From Herbaspirillum sp. SJZ106 (lineage in GTDB: Bacteria; Pseudomonadota; Gammaproteobacteria; Burkholderiales; Burkholderiaceae_D), in NCBI RefSeq assembly GCF_006715495.1, contig NZ_VFNI01000006.1, positions 124,001 to 188,000 on the forward strand: DNA of 64,000 nt, read 5' to 3'. The position numbers and the translations under genes were made by a program. Below, in pieces: positions 8,125-18,269 of this stretch. The notes under the pieces are model-generated. The model was not told the DNA's origin. It did not search any database and was given only the letters and a program-made list of their open reading frames with translations. How positions within the stretch are numbered: position 1 is the stretch's first letter; the number at the start of each line of letters is the position of its first letter.

Positions 8125-10424
8125 TTGCGCAGGAACTTGAAGTCAGTTTGCATATGGCCTTTGTCGAAGCCAGACAATCGCGTCATGAATTCATTACCGT
8201 GGAGCACCTGCTGCTCGCGCTGCTGGACAACCCGTCCGCAGCCGAAGTGCTGCGCGCCTGCTCGGTGAATATCGACGATTTGCGCAAAACGCTGACCAAT
8301 TTTATTACCGACAACACCCCGACCGTGCCCGGCACCAACGAGGTGGACACCCAGCCCACGCTGGGATTCCAGCGCGTCATCCAGCGCGCCATCATGCACG
8401 TGCAGTCGGCTTCCAACGGCAAGAAGGAAGTGACCGGCGCCAACGTGCTGGTGGCCATCTTCGGCGAGAAGGATTCGCACGCGGTCTACTACCTGCACCA
8501 GCAGGGCGTGACCCGCCTGGATGTGGTCAATTTCATTTCGCACGGCGTGCGCAAGGACCAGCAGGCCGATCCGCAGAAGGCGCCGGAAGGCGCCGAGGAT
8601 GTGCAGGTCGAGGGCCAGCAGAAGGAAAGCCCGCTGGACCAGTTCACGCAGAACCTGAACAAGGCCGCCGCCGAAGGCCGGATCGATCCGCTGATCGGCC
8701 GTGAGTCCGAGGTCGAGCGCGTGATCCAGACCCTGTGCCGCCGCCGCAAGAACAATCCGCTGCTGGTCGGCGAGGCCGGCGTGGGCAAGACCGCCATCGC
8801 CGAAGGCCTGGCATGGCGCGTGACCCAGGGCGACGTTCCGGAAATCCTCAAGAACGCCGTCGTGTATTCGCTCGACATGGGCGCGCTGTTGGCCGGCACC
8901 AAGTATCGCGGCGACTTCGAGCAGCGCCTGAAGGCGGTGCTCAAGCAATTGAAGGACAGCCCCAACGGCATCCTCTTCATCGACGAGATCCATACCATCA
9001 TCGGCGCCGGTTCGGCCTCGGGCGGTACGCTGGACGCGTCCAACCTGCTCAAGCCGGCGCTCTCCAGCGGCCAGCTGAAGTGCATCGGCGCGACCACCTA
9101 TACCGAATTCCGCGGCGTGTTCGAAAAGGATCACGCGCTGTCCCGGCGTTTCCAGAAGATCGACGTCAACGAACCGACCGTCGAGCAGACCGTGCAGATC
9201 CTGCGCGGCCTGAAGTCCAAGTTCGAAGAGCACCACGGCGTGAAGTATTCCGCTTCGGCGCTGACCTCGGCGGCCGAGCTGGCGGCCCGCTTCATCAATG
9301 ACCGCCATCTGCCCGACAAGGCGATCGACGTCATCGACGAAGCCGGCGCGGCCCAGCGCATCCTGCCGAAGTCGAAGCAGAAGAAGACCATCGGCAAGTC
9401 CGAGATCGAGGAAATCATTTCCAAGATCGCGCGCATCCCGCCGCAATCGGTCAACCAGGACGACCGCGTCAAGCTGCAGACCATCGACCGCGACCTCAAG
9501 AACGTGGTGTTCGGCCAGGATCCGGCGATCGAGGCATTGTCGTCGGCCATCAAGATGGCGCGCGCCGGCCTGGGCAAGACCGACAAGCCGATCGGCTCCT
9601 TCCTGTTCTCCGGCCCGACCGGCGTGGGCAAGACCGAAGTGGCGAAGCAATTGGCCTTCATCCTGGGCATCGAGCTGGTGCGTTTCGACATGTCCGAATA
9701 CATGGAGCGCCATGCGGTGAGCCGCCTGATCGGCGCGCCGCCAGGTTATGTCGGGTTCGACCAGGGCGGCCTGCTGACCGAGGCCATCAACAAGAAGCCG
9801 CATGCCGTGCTGCTGCTGGACGAAATCGAAAAGGCGCATCCGGATATCTTCAATATCCTGCTGCAGGTGATGGACCACGGCACGCTGACCGATAACAACG
9901 GCCGCAAGACCGACTTCCGCAACGTGATCATCATCATGACCACCAACGCGGGCGCCGAGAGCTTGCAGAAGCGCACCATCGGCTTTACCGAGAAGAAGGA
10001 AGCCGGCGACGAGATGGTGGATATCAAGCGCATGTTCACGCCTGAATTCCGCAACCGCCTGGACGCCATCATCAGCTTCCGCCCGCTGGACGAGGACATC
10101 ATCCTGCGCGTGGTCGACAAGTTCCTGATGCAGCTGGAAGAGCAGTTGCATGAGAAGAAGGTGGAAGCCGTCTTCTCCGACAGCCTGCGCAAGTTCCTGG
10201 GCAAGAAGGGCTTTGATCCGCTGATGGGCGCACGTCCGATGTCGCGCCTGATCCAGGACATGATCCGCAAGGCGCTGGCCGACGAACTGCTGTTCGGCAA
10301 GCTGGTCAGCGGCGGCCGCGTCACTGTCGAGATGGATGACAAGGACCAGGTCAAGCTGGAGTTCCCGGAAGGCGACGACTCGGTGCCTCCCGAAGAGCCG
10401 CAGGAAAAGCTGGAAGTGGAATAA
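8121..10424 (+). CDS. clpA: ATP-dependent Clp protease ATP-binding subunit ClpA
   Basis: 767 residues from the ATG at 8121, which overlaps the clpS stop and has a GGAGG-type site (tggaggaagc). A ClpN double-repeat domain (about 1-145) is followed by D1 with Walker A GEAGVGKT near residue 217 and D2 with GPTGVGKT near 496. The IGF tripeptide ([15 protein letters not shown]) is the ClpP-docking loop, so this unfoldase should pair with ClpP, whose gene is outside the window. It threads substrates, including ClpS-bound N-degrons, into ClpP. A longer upstream frame starting inside clpS is rejected. Confidence 0.97.
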   Translation: MIAQELEVSLHMAFVEARQSRHEFITVEHLLLALLDNPSAAEVLRACSVNIDDLRKTLTNFITDNTPTVPGTNEVDTQPTLGFQRVIQRAIMHVQSASNGKKEVTGANVLVAIFGEKDSHAVYYLHQQGVTRLDVVNFISHGVRKDQQADPQKAPEGAEDVQVEGQQKESPLDQFTQNLNKAAAEGRIDPLIGRESEVERVIQTLCRRRKNNPLLVGEAGVGKTAIAEGLAWRVTQGDVPEILKNAVVYSLDMGALLAGTKYRGDFEQRLKAVLKQLKDSPNGILFIDEIHTIIGAGSASGGTLDASNLLKPALSSGQLKCIGATTYTEFRGVFEKDHALSRRFQKIDVNEPTVEQTVQILRGLKSKFEEHHGVKYSASALTSAAELAARFINDRHLPDKAIDVIDEAGAAQRILPKSKQKKTIGKSEIEEIISKIARIPPQSVNQDDRVKLQTIDRDLKNVVFGQDPAIEALSSAIKMARAGLGKTDKPIGSFLFSGPTGVGKTEVAKQLAFILGIELVRFDMSEYMERHAVSRLIGAPPGYVGFDQGGLLTEAINKKPHAVLLLDEIEKAHPDIFNILLQVMDHGTLTDNNGRKTDFRNVIIIMTTNAGAESLQKRTIGFTEKKEAGDEMVDIKRMFTPEFRNRLDAIISFRPLDEDIILRVVDKFLMQLEEQLHEKKVEAVFSDSLRKFLGKKGFDPLMGARPMSRLIQDMIRKALADELLFGKLVSGGRVTVEMDDKDQVKLEFPEGDDSVPPEEPQEKLEVE

Positions 10425-10443
10425 ACGTCAGGCCGCAGCCGCG

Positions 10444-10474
10444 AAAAAGCCGGAACATCGTTCCGGCTTTTTTT
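10444..10474 (+). terminator. terminator of clpSA
   Basis: AAAAAGCCGGAA/TTCCGGCTTTTTTT hairpin 20 bp after the clpA stop. Confidence 0.92.
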
Positions 10475-10507
10475 ATGCCCTCCGGGGGACGGGAATGCGC
10501 ATGATAT

Positions 10508-10549
10508 CCACCGCCGTCATCCCGGCCTTCGCCGGGATGACGGCGGTGG
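10508..10549. repeat. perfect 19-bp palindrome, GTCATCCCGG family
   Basis: Arm CCACCGCCGTCATCCCGGC, loop CTTC and exact reverse complement. It shares the GTCATCCCGGC/GCCGGGATGAC core with the repeats at 53331-53440 and 62646-62757. Confidence 0.8.
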
Positions 10550-10566
10550 ATTGGCAAATGTAGAAA

Positions 10567-10606
10567 TGAAAACGGCGCGGAAGAATTCTCTTCCGCGCCG
10601 TTTTCA
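10567..10606 (-). terminator. terminator of the M48-like lipoprotein gene
   Basis: Perfect 18-bp stem (TGAAAACGGCGCGGAAGA and its complement around ATTC), 17 bp downstream of the minus-strand stop. Confidence 0.85.
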
Positions 10607-10622
10607 TTCAAGCCACAACAGT

Positions 10623-11720
10623 TCAGGGCATCAAAGGCTTGCCCGCTTCCTGCTTCGCCTTCACGATCTGCGTCACCTTGTCGATCATCGAGAGGCGATA
10701 CGCCGTCGATGGATGCAAGGCCGTGTAGCCGTTGGCCACGCTGGCCGGATATTGATCCGCCAGGCGCTTCCAGAAAGCCGGCACGTTGTCGATGTTGTAG
10801 CCGGCGCGCGCCAGCAGGTAGAGCGAGAGCGTATCGGCGGCCGCGTCGAGATCCTGGGGATAGACGCGGATGCCCGCGGTGCCGGCGGTGGTGGTCGGAT
10901 CCGGATGCGGCAGCAGCAGGTTGTCGATGACTTCGGCGATGGTCGACACCATGCGCTGGCGGATCGCGTGGCCGAGGATATTGTGGGCCATGTCCTTGGC
11001 GATCAGGTAGGCCAGTTCCTCGTCGGTCTGGGTGAATTTGAGCATGCCGCGGGTGATCAGCACGCGGCGGCCGTCGGCATAGGTATTGATGTTGTCGGCG
11101 TTGCCCAGCTCGATACTGAAGGCGCAGGCGAACGTCAGCGGAACATTGATGTTGCGTTGCTGGCCGTTGCGCAGCACGCCCAGGCTGATCGGCGCCTTTT
11201 TCACCACCAGCGGGGAGAGCAGCACGGCGGCCTGGCGCTCGGCGTCGGTGCCTTGCGGCATCGGCTTGCCGGCCAGCATGACCAGCAGGTCGCCGCGCTG
11301 GATGCCGGCTTGCTCGGCGCCGCTGCCGGGCAGCACGCCGGTCACCTGCAGGCGCTCGTCATAGCCCAGGCTGCGCGCAGTATCGGCATATTCGATGGGG
11401 AACGAGTACTTGTTCTTGGCGGTGAAACCAAGCAGGTTGCGCGCATTGCCTCGGCACAGTTGCGCATTGCTGGTCAACAGCGGCGCCGCCACACGGTACA
11501 GGCGATCCTGTTGCGCGATTAGATCGCGCAGTTGTTTTTGCTGAGGAGTGTCCGCCGGCCGGGGCGCTTGCGTCACGACCGCGGCGGGGCTGCCGCTGCT
11601 GGCGGCGGGCGCAACAGGGACGCCGGTTTCCTGCGTGGCGCAGGCCGCCAATACGGCCAGCGGCGCCAGTACGGCGATACTTCTGAGCTTCTGCCACGCG
11701 GGCAGGTAGGGTACGGACAT
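10623..11720 (-). CDS. M48-like lipoprotein with PDZ domain and degenerate zinc site
   Basis: 365 residues from the ATG at 11720 (GGAGA site 6 bp upstream). A lipobox LAAC places the lipidated Cys at 27. A PDZ-like segment (GVLPGSGAEQAGIQRGDLLV) is followed by an M48-type peptidase region. Where active relatives have HExxH, this protein reads KDMAH (242-246), and the third-ligand Glu region reads DLDAAAD (near 290). The first His, the catalytic Glu and the third ligand all appear lost, although the rest of the fold (NILGH, YLLARAGYN, LHPSTAYR) is kept. It may be a non-catalytic chaperone or scaffold. It follows dut with a TGATG overlap to an alternative ATG at 11732. Confidence 0.8.
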   Translation of the reverse strand: MSVPYLPAWQKLRSIAVLAPLAVLAACATQETGVPVAPAASSGSPAAVVTQAPRPADTPQQKQLRDLIAQQDRLYRVAAPLLTSNAQLCRGNARNLLGFTAKNKYSFPIEYADTARSLGYDERLQVTGVLPGSGAEQAGIQRGDLLVMLAGKPMPQGTDAERQAAVLLSPLVVKKAPISLGVLRNGQQRNINVPLTFACAFSIELGNADNINTYADGRRVLITRGMLKFTQTDEELAYLIAKDMAHNILGHAIRQRMVSTIAEVIDNLLLPHPDPTTTAGTAGIRVYPQDLDAAADTLSLYLLARAGYNIDNVPAFWKRLADQYPASVANGYTALHPSTAYRLSMIDKVTQIVKAKQEAGKPLMP

Positions 11721-11731
11721 GCGGTTCTCCA

Positions 11732-12181
11732 TCAGTGTTTGCCTGTGCTGCCGAAACCCCCGGCGCCGCGTGCGCTGCTGTCGAATTCTTCCACCACATT
11801 GAAGCCGACCTGCAGTACCGGGACGATCACCAGCTGGGCCAGGCGTTCCATGGGGTTTAGGACAAACTCGGTTGCGCCGCGGTTCCATGTCGAGACCATC
11901 AATTGGCCCTGATAGTCGGAGTCGATCAGGCCCACCAGGTTGCCGAGCACGATGCCATGCTTGTGGCCCATCCCGCTGCGCGGCAGGATCACGGCCGCAT
12001 AGTTGGGGTCGGCCAGGTGGATCGCCAGGCCGGTGGGGATCAGGTGGGTGCTGCCGGGGGCGATCGTTAGCGGCGCGTCGATGCAGGCGCGCAGGTCCAG
12101 GCCGGCGCTGCCGGGCGTGGCGTAGGCGGGCAACTGGTCTTGCATGCGCGGGTCGAGGATCTTGATGTCGATGGTCTTCAT
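11732..12181 (-). CDS. dut: dUTP diphosphatase (trimeric dUTPase)
   Basis: 149 residues. The five trimeric-dUTPase motifs are visible: [11 protein letters not shown] (1), [11 protein letters not shown] (2), [10 protein letters not shown] (3), [10 protein letters not shown] (4) and the glycine-rich C-terminal arm [12 protein letters not shown] (5). It hydrolyses dUTP to dUMP, preventing uracil incorporation and feeding thymidylate synthesis. I start at [13 protein letters not shown]; the frame extends 12 codons upstream without support. It follows coaBC, the usual coaBC-dut order, but with a hairpin terminator between. Confidence 0.96.
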   Translation of the reverse strand: MKTIDIKILDPRMQDQLPAYATPGSAGLDLRACIDAPLTIAPGSTHLIPTGLAIHLADPNYAAVILPRSGMGHKHGIVLGNLVGLIDSDYQGQLMVSTWNRGATEFVLNPMERLAQLVIVPVLQVGFNVVEEFDSSARGAGGFGSTGKH

Positions 12182-12205
12182 GGAGGCGGCGGTCTGTTTC
12201 GATAG

Positions 12206-12238
12206 GGTAAAAAACATGGCCCGCGAAGGACGCGGGCC
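12206..12238 (-). terminator. hairpin terminator between coaBC and dut
   Basis: Stem GGCCCGCG/CGCGGGCC with a T-run after it on the minus strand (ATGTTTTTTACC). It implies partial uncoupling of dut from coaBC. Confidence 0.75.
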
Positions 12239-12246
12239 GCGGGGTT

Positions 12247-13443
12247 TCAGGCTGCCATGCGGCGCGCGATTTCGCGCACCAGCTGGCGCGCCAGCATCAG
12301 CTTGTCGGCTGGCGGCAGGCTGGCGTGGCCCTGTTCGTCGAACAGCATCAGGGCGTTGTCGTCACGGCCGAAGGTCTGGGGGCCGAGATTGCCCACCAGC
12401 AGCGGGATGTTCTTCTTCACCCGCTTGGCGGCGCCGTATTGTTCGAGGTTCTCCGACTCGGCGGCGAAGCCCACGCAATAGGGGCGCTTGGGCAGGGCGG
12501 CGACTTCGGCCAGGATGTCGGGATTCTGTGCGAACTGCAATTGCGGCGCGGCGCCGTCGGCGTCCTTCTTCAGTTTTTGCGTGCTGGCATTGGCCACGCG
12601 CCAGTCGGCCACCGCCGCCACCGCGACGAACAGATCCTGCCCGGCGACGTTGGCCATCACCGCATCATGCATCTGCTGCGCGGTCTGCACGTCGATGCGC
12701 TGTACCCCGTGAGGCGGCTGCAGCGCGGTCGGGCCGGACACCAGCGTGACCTCGGCGCCGGCTTCGCGCGCCGCGCGCGCCAGCGCGTAGCCCATCTTGC
12801 CGGACGAGAGGTTGGTGATGCCGCGCACCGGATCGATCGGCTCGAACGTCGGGCCGGCGGTGAGCAGCACGCGGCGGCCGGCCAGCAGCTTGGGCTGGAA
12901 CGCGGCGACGATGTCTTCCAGCAGTTGGGCCGGCTCCAGCATGCGGCCTTCGCCCATTTCGCCGCAGGCTTGCGCGCCGGCGTCGGGACCCAGCAGCAGG
13001 ATGCCGTCTTCGCGCAACTGGCGCACGTTGCGCTGGGTGGCCGGGTTCTGCCACATCTCCACATTCATGGCCGGCGCCACCATCAGCGGCACGCGCGCCG
13101 GACGCGCGATGCACAGCGTGGAAAGCAGGTCGTCGCAGGCGCCGTGCGCCAGCTTGGACATGAAATCGGTGGAGCAGGGCACGATCACGATGGCGTCGGC
13201 ATCGCGCGTGAGGTCGATGTGCGGCATGTTGTTGGCGATGCGCGCATCCCAGGCGTCGGTATAGACCGTGTTGCCGGTCAGCGCCTGCATGGTGACCGTG
13301 GTGATGAACTGTGTGGCCGCGGCCGTCATCACCACCTGCACGGCGGCGCCGGCGCGGCCCAGTTCGCGCGCCAGCATGGCGGCCTTGTAGCAGGCCACGC
13401 CGCCGGTCAGGCCGAGTACGATTTTCTTGCCAGCGAGATCCAT
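12247..13443 (-). CDS. coaBC: CoaBC: phosphopantothenoylcysteine decarboxylase / phosphopantothenate-cysteine ligase
   Basis: 398 residues, bifunctional enzyme for two successive steps of coenzyme A synthesis. The N-terminal flavoprotein domain shows [35 protein letters not shown] and the substrate-loop [16 protein letters not shown]. The C-terminal CTP-dependent ligase domain shows [20 protein letters not shown] and [13 protein letters not shown]. The start [11 protein letters not shown] was chosen over a longer upstream frame that overlaps the lspA side without resemblance. It lies between lspA and dut on the same strand. Confidence 0.96.
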   Translation of the reverse strand: MDLAGKKIVLGLTGGVACYKAAMLARELGRAGAAVQVVMTAAATQFITTVTMQALTGNTVYTDAWDARIANNMPHIDLTRDADAIVIVPCSTDFMSKLAHGACDDLLSTLCIARPARVPLMVAPAMNVEMWQNPATQRNVRQLREDGILLLGPDAGAQACGEMGEGRMLEPAQLLEDIVAAFQPKLLAGRRVLLTAGPTFEPIDPVRGITNLSSGKMGYALARAAREAGAEVTLVSGPTALQPPHGVQRIDVQTAQQMHDAVMANVAGQDLFVAVAAVADWRVANASTQKLKKDADGAAPQLQFAQNPDILAEVAALPKRPYCVGFAAESENLEQYGAAKRVKKNIPLLVGNLGPQTFGRDDNALMLFDEQGHASLPPADKLMLARQLVREIARRMAA

Positions 13444-13483
13444 GTCTTGTCCCTTGTCCCTGATGAGGCGAACGACGGATTCT

Positions 13484-13993
13484 TTACTTTTTGGAAACCC
13501 GGCGCAGCTCGTCCACCACGAACAATACCGCACCTACGCAAATCGCACTATCGGCCAGGTTGAAGGCCGGCCAGTGCCAGTTGCCGACATAGACGTCGAG
13601 GAAGTCGATCACATGGCCGTAGGCGACGCGGTCGATCACGTTGCCGATGGCGCCGCCCAGGATCAGCGCCAGCGCCCAGCAGAACATGCGCTGCCCGGGA
13701 TGCTTGCGCAGCAGGTGGATGATGAACACCGCGGCGGCGATGCCGATGGCGGTAAACAGGTAACGCTGCCAGCCGCCGCTGGCGGCCAGGAAACTGAAGG
13801 CCGCGCCCTTGTTGTAGACCAGCACGAGATTGAAGAAGCCGGTCACCGGCAGCGATTCGCCGTAATGGAACAGCTTGAGGATGGTGATCTTGGTGAGCTG
13901 GTCCAGCAGCAGGACGATGGCGGCGATACCCAGCCAAGGTAGAAGATTTTGCGTGCCGGAGGCAGTGGAGGAAGAGCGCTTTTTGGTTGCCAT
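13484..13993 (-). CDS. lspA: signal peptidase II (lipoprotein signal peptidase)
   Basis: 169 residues with four hydrophobic helices. The active-site Asp motifs are present: [20 protein letters not shown] and [14 protein letters not shown] supply the catalytic Asp pair. It cleaves prolipoprotein signal peptides after lipidation in the inner membrane; several likely substrates lie in this window (10623-11720, 23280-23786). A polar Ser/Lys-rich N-terminus ([15 protein letters not shown]) precedes the first helix. It follows ileS on the same strand with a REP-like repeat between, the usual ileS-lspA arrangement. Confidence 0.97.
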   Translation of the reverse strand: MATKKRSSSTASGTQNLLPWLGIAAIVLLLDQLTKITILKLFHYGESLPVTGFFNLVLVYNKGAAFSFLAASGGWQRYLFTAIGIAAAVFIIHLLRKHPGQRMFCWALALILGGAIGNVIDRVAYGHVIDFLDVYVGNWHWPAFNLADSAICVGAVLFVVDELRRVSKK

Positions 13994-14012
13994 GAGGATG
14001 CTCGTTAAGATT

Positions 14013-14117
14013 GCGCGCCTTCGATACGCGCCGATGGCGCTACTCAGTCCGAACGGTCATTGATTGGTTTCCGTTCGGGCTGAGTAGCCGCATAGCGGCG
14101 TATCGAAGACGCGCCGA
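14013..14117. repeat. REP-like pair, head-to-head variant
   Basis: Two inverted modules, TTCGATACG..GCTACTCAG..CGAACGG and its complement CCGTTCGG..CTGAGTAG..CGTATCGAA, separated by a short loop. CGAACGG ends face inward, the opposite of the three longer copies elsewhere. It sits in the ileS-lspA spacer. Confidence 0.8.
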
Positions 14118-14127
14118 CTACAAATAA

Positions 14128-17022
14128 TCAGGCGAAGCGACGCTGCTCGCCCTGGCCGAACAGGTTGGCGAAGCAGCGGCCGCACAGGCCGGGATGCTCG
14201 GCATGAGACCCGACATCGGCGCGATAGTGCCAGCAGCGTTCGCATTTCTGGTTCGCCGACGGCGTGACGACCACGGCTTCCTCTTCCGCTGTGGCGACCT
14301 TGGTCACGCGAGCGGCGGAGGTGATCAGCACGAACTTCAGGTCGTCGCCCAGGCTTTCCAGCACGGCCGCCTTGTCGCCGGCCGCCTTGACTTCGACCTC
14401 GGCTTGCAGCGAGGAACCGATGTCGCCGGCGATGCGCACTTCTTCCAGTTGCTTGGTGACCGTCGCGCGCACTTCATGCAGCACCGCGAACTTGGCCAGC
14501 AGCGCATCGGCGCCGGCCACTTCGGGCAGGGCATAGTAAGTCTGCGAGAAGATGGTTTCGCCGCTTGCTTCGAAGGCTTCCTTGCCGGCGAAGAAGCTCC
14601 ATGCCTCCTCCGCGGTGAACGACAGGATCGGGGCCATCAGGCGCAGCAGCGCCTGGGTGATGTGCCAGATCGCGGTCTGCGCGGAGCGGCGCGCGGCCGA
14701 TTCGACGCCGCTGGTGTACAGGCGATCCTTGAGGATGTCGAGGTAGAAGCCGCCCAGGTCTTCCGAGCAGTACATCTGCAGCTTGGCCACCACAGGATGG
14801 AATTCGTAGGACTCGAAGTGCGTCAGCACGTCGGCCTGCAGGCGCGCCATGTCGGCGATCGCGTAGCGGTCGATTTCCAGCAGTTCGGCCACCGGCACGG
14901 CGTGCTTGGCGGGATCGAAGTCCGAGGTGTTGGCCAGCAGGAAGCGCAGCGTGTTGCGGATGCGGCGATAGGACTCGACCACGCGCTTCAAGATTTCGTC
15001 GGAGATCGACAGCTCGCCCGAATAGTCGGTCGAGGCTACCCACAGGCGCAGGATTTCCGCGCCCAACGAGTCGGACACCTTCTGCGGCGCTACCACGTTG
15101 CCCTTGGACTTGGACATCTTCTTGCCCTCGCCGTCGACCACGAAGCCGTGCGTCAGCAGCGCCTTATACGGCGCGCGGCCGTTGAGCATCGAGGAGGTCA
15201 GCAGCGAAGAGTGGAACCAGCCGCGGTGCTGGTCCGAACCTTCCAGGTAAAGGTCGGCCGGGAACTGCGACTGTTGCTTGTGCGAGCCGCGCAGCACCGT
15301 TTGGTGCGTGGTGCCGGAGTCGAACCATACGTCCAGCGTATCCTTGTTCTTCACATAGTGCTCGGCGTCGGCGCCCAGCAGTTCCTTGGGATCCAATGCC
15401 TGCCAGGCTTCGATGCCGCTCTTCTCGATGCGCTGGGCGACCTGTTCGATCAGCTCGGGCGTGCGCGGATGCAGCTCGCCGGTTTCCTTGTGCACGAAGA
15501 AGGCCATCGGCACGCCCCACTGGCGTTGGCGCGACAGCGTCCAGTCCGGACGGTTGGCGATCATGCCATGCAGGCGCGCCTTGCCCCAGGCGGGGAAGAA
15601 GGCGGTGTCTTCGATGCCTTGCAGCGCGGTTTCGCGCAGGCTCTTGCCGCCGTCCCTGGGCGTGTTGTCCATGCTGGCGAACCACTGCGAAGTGGCGCGG
15701 TAGACGATCGGCGTCTTGTGGCGCCAGCAGTGCATGTAGCTGTGGTCGAACATGACCAGCTTGAACAGCGAACCGGTTTCTTCCAGCTTGGCGCAGATCG
15801 GCTTGGAAGCCTCCCAGATGGTCAGGCCGGCGAACAGCGGCAGCCACGATGCGTAGCGGCCGTCGCCCATGACCGGGTTGATGAAGTCGTCGTCCTTCAT
15901 GCCGTGCGCCTTGCACGAGACGAAGTCTTCGATGCCGTAGGCCGGCGCCGAGTGGACGATGCCGGTGCCGCTGTCGGCGGTTACGTAGTCGCCCAGGTAG
16001 ACCGGCGACAGGCGGTCGTAGCCCTTGTCGGCGGCGGCCAGCGGGTGGCGGAAGTTGATCAGCGAGAGCTTCTCGCCGACGGTGGTGGCGATCACGCTGC
16101 CTTCCAGGCCGTAGCGTTGCAGGCAGGACTCGACCAGGTCCTTGGCCAGAATCAGCAGCAGCGGTTCGCCGTTGCGCTCGGTCTGTACCAGCGCGTAGTC
16201 GAATTCCGCATGTACGTTGAGCGCCTGGTTGGACGGGATGGTCCAGGGCGTGGTGGTCCAGATGACGATGTAGCCCTGGTCGGTCGGCAGCTTGGACAGG
16301 CCGAAGGCGGCCGCGACCTTGTCGGGTTCAGCGAACGGGAAGCCGACGTCGATGGCCGGATCGCGCTTGTCCTGGTATTCCACTTCCGCCTCGGCCAGCG
16401 CCGAGCCGCAGTCGAAGCACCAGTTCACCGGCTTGAGGCCGCGATAGACGTAACCCTTCTCCAGGATGGTGCCGAGCGCGCGCAGCTCGTCGGCTTCATT
16501 GGAGAAGTTCATGGTCTTGTACGGATTGTCCCATTCGCCCAGCACGCCCAGGCGGATGAAGTCGGCCTTCTGGCGCTCGATCTGCTCGCTGGCGTAGGCG
16601 CGCGCCTTGGCTTGCACTTCGGCCACCGGCAGGTTCTTGCCGAATCGTTTTTCGATCTGGATCTCGATGGGCATGCCGTGGCAATCCCAGCCCGGCACAT
16701 ATTGCGCGTCGAAGCCGGCCATGTTGCGGGCCTTGACGATCATGTCCTTCAGGATCTTGTTGACGGCGTGACCGATGTGGATGTCGCCGTTGGCGTACGG
16801 CGGACCGTCATGCAGGATGAACTTGGGGCGGTGGGCGGAAGCCTTGCGGATGCGCTCGTAGACTTTCTTTTCCTGCCATTGCCTGACCCATTGCGGCTCG
16901 CGCTTGGCCAGGTCGCCGCGCATCGGGAACGCGGTCTCGGTCATGTTGACCGGGTACTTGGAGGGCGCCTTGCCCGGTTTTTCCTGCTTGCCCGGCTTGG
17001 CCGGCGATTCGTTGTTGGACAT
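14128..17022 (-). CDS. ileS: isoleucyl-tRNA synthetase
   Basis: 964 residues, class Ia synthetase that charges tRNA-Ile and edits valine. HIGH motif at residues 82-85 ([12 protein letters not shown]), KMSKS near residue 635 ([12 protein letters not shown]), and a C-terminal zinc knuckle with Cys in CERCWHY and LCGRCF, typical of bacterial IleRS. The first 25 residues are a polar Lys/Pro-rich extension. It is the middle of the ribF-ileS-lspA series on the minus strand. Confidence 0.98.
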   Translation of the reverse strand: MSNNESPAKPGKQEKPGKAPSKYPVNMTETAFPMRGDLAKREPQWVRQWQEKKVYERIRKASAHRPKFILHDGPPYANGDIHIGHAVNKILKDMIVKARNMAGFDAQYVPGWDCHGMPIEIQIEKRFGKNLPVAEVQAKARAYASEQIERQKADFIRLGVLGEWDNPYKTMNFSNEADELRALGTILEKGYVYRGLKPVNWCFDCGSALAEAEVEYQDKRDPAIDVGFPFAEPDKVAAAFGLSKLPTDQGYIVIWTTTPWTIPSNQALNVHAEFDYALVQTERNGEPLLLILAKDLVESCLQRYGLEGSVIATTVGEKLSLINFRHPLAAADKGYDRLSPVYLGDYVTADSGTGIVHSAPAYGIEDFVSCKAHGMKDDDFINPVMGDGRYASWLPLFAGLTIWEASKPICAKLEETGSLFKLVMFDHSYMHCWRHKTPIVYRATSQWFASMDNTPRDGGKSLRETALQGIEDTAFFPAWGKARLHGMIANRPDWTLSRQRQWGVPMAFFVHKETGELHPRTPELIEQVAQRIEKSGIEAWQALDPKELLGADAEHYVKNKDTLDVWFDSGTTHQTVLRGSHKQQSQFPADLYLEGSDQHRGWFHSSLLTSSMLNGRAPYKALLTHGFVVDGEGKKMSKSKGNVVAPQKVSDSLGAEILRLWVASTDYSGELSISDEILKRVVESYRRIRNTLRFLLANTSDFDPAKHAVPVAELLEIDRYAIADMARLQADVLTHFESYEFHPVVAKLQMYCSEDLGGFYLDILKDRLYTSGVESAARRSAQTAIWHITQALLRLMAPILSFTAEEAWSFFAGKEAFEASGETIFSQTYYALPEVAGADALLAKFAVLHEVRATVTKQLEEVRIAGDIGSSLQAEVEVKAAGDKAAVLESLGDDLKFVLITSAARVTKVATAEEEAVVVTPSANQKCERCWHYRADVGSHAEHPGLCGRCFANLFGQGEQRRFA

Positions 17023-17145
17023 GACAAATTTCTCTGATGGATGCTGGTTGATTCAGGTGGCGCCGCATGGGACGCGGCGCAAATACGGAGAACTGGAACG
17101 GAGAGCTGGACGGCGGCTGGCGTGGTGGCCGGCCGGCTGCCAGCG

Positions 17146-18123
17146 TCAAATTCGGTCGGTCGCCGAAATGGCGAAGCCGGCGTTTTCCCGGAAATAGGCG
17201 CGCGCCTGTTCGGCATCGCGCGCGATCGCCGCGGTCAGCGTGGGCAGGTCGACGTACTTCTCTTCGTCGCGCAGTTTCTTCAGGAAATCCACGCGCAGGA
17301 GCTTGCCGTAGCAATCGCCCTGGAAGTCCAGCAAGTGGGTTTCCAGCAGCACGCGGCCGCTGTCGTCCACCGTCGGGCGCACGCCCAGGCTGGCCACCGC
17401 CGGCAGCGGATGGTCGCCGAGGCCGTGCACCTGCACCACGAAGATGCCCGACAACGCCGGATGCTTGTGGCCCACGCGCATGTTCAGCGTGGGGAAGCCG
17501 ATGGTGCGGCCCAGTTTCTTGCCGTGCACCACATGGCCGCTGATCGAGTAGGGATGGCCCAGCAACTGGCGCGCCAGGCCAAAATCGCCCGCGGCCAGCG
17601 CCGCGCGCACGGCCGAAGAAGAAATGCGCACGCCGGCATTGGTCACGGTCGGCATGGAATGCACTTCAAAGCCGTATTGCTTGCCCGCTGCGACCAGGGT
17701 GTCCAGGTTGCCGGCGCGGCGCGCGCCGAAGCAGAAGTCGTCGCCGACCATCAGCCAGCGCACGTGCAGGCCTTGCACCAGGATCTTTTCGATGAAGTCT
17801 TGCGGCGAGAGCGCGGCGAAATGGCTGCCGAAATGTTCGACGATCACCCGGTCGATGCCGGAGTCGGCCAGCGATTGCAGCTTGTCGCGCAGGTTGGCGA
17901 TACGCGCCGGCGCATTTTCCGGCTTGCCCGCCAGTTGCGCGAAGAATTCGCGCGGATGCGGCTCGAAGGTCATCACCGCGGCGTCCAGCTCCAGGCGGCC
18001 CGCAGCCTCGCGCACGCGCGCCAGCAGCGCCTGGTGGCCGAGATGCACGCCGTCGAAGTTGCCGATGGTCAGCGCGCAGGGCGCGCGCGATTCGGCGTTG
18101 GGAAGTCCGCGAAATACCTTCAT
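17146..18123 (-). CDS. ribF: bifunctional riboflavin kinase / FMN adenylyltransferase
   Basis: 325 residues, makes FMN then FAD from riboflavin. The N-terminal adenylyltransferase domain has the nucleotidyl-transferase signature CALTIGNFDGVHLGHQALL; the C-terminal flavokinase domain has ISGHVVHGKKLGRTIGFPTLN and VRPTVDDSGRVLLETHLLDF. The length is standard. ribF-ileS-lspA is a widely conserved order, and ribF is spaced 123 bp from ileS. A TATAAT-like -10 is seen about 45 bp upstream. Confidence 0.97.
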   Translation of the reverse strand: MKVFRGLPNAESRAPCALTIGNFDGVHLGHQALLARVREAAGRLELDAAVMTFEPHPREFFAQLAGKPENAPARIANLRDKLQSLADSGIDRVIVEHFGSHFAALSPQDFIEKILVQGLHVRWLMVGDDFCFGARRAGNLDTLVAAGKQYGFEVHSMPTVTNAGVRISSSAVRAALAAGDFGLARQLLGHPYSISGHVVHGKKLGRTIGFPTLNMRVGHKHPALSGIFVVQVHGLGDHPLPAVASLGVRPTVDDSGRVLLETHLLDFQGDCYGKLLRVDFLKKLRDEEKYVDLPTLTAAIARDAEQARAYFRENAGFAISATDRI

Positions 18124-18162
18124 TGAAAAGCTGTTTGGAACGCTGGAAAGTGGCTCTGTTGC

Positions 18163-18197
18163 AAAAGCCTTCCATTATAAATGTTTTCGAAGGCTTT
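18163..18197 (-). terminator. hairpin between rsmE and ribF
   Basis: Perfect 9-bp stem AAAGCCTTC/GAAGGCTTT; on the minus strand it is followed by TTTT, so it could end rsmE transcription. Its loop contains TATAAT on the minus strand, a possible ribF -10. Confidence 0.5.
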
Positions 18198-18269
18198 CCT
18201 TGATTCGATGGCTGGAATCGGCGCGATCGGGCCTGGTATGAATATTTCTGTTGAGAAATAAACAAGCCT

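Noticed and set aside
10508..10549. Second terminator after clpA
   Set aside because: A perfect palindrome but without a T-run, and its core recurs elsewhere, so it is better classed as a dispersed repeat.
11721..11888. Longer N-terminus for the M48-like lipoprotein
   Set aside because: It overlaps dut deeply; the lipoprotein signal peptide begins at 11720.
14194..17037. 947-residue open frame on the plus strand
   Set aside because: It is the antisense shadow of ileS, produced by high-GC codon bias; composition is Arg/His/Gln-rich with no family resemblance.
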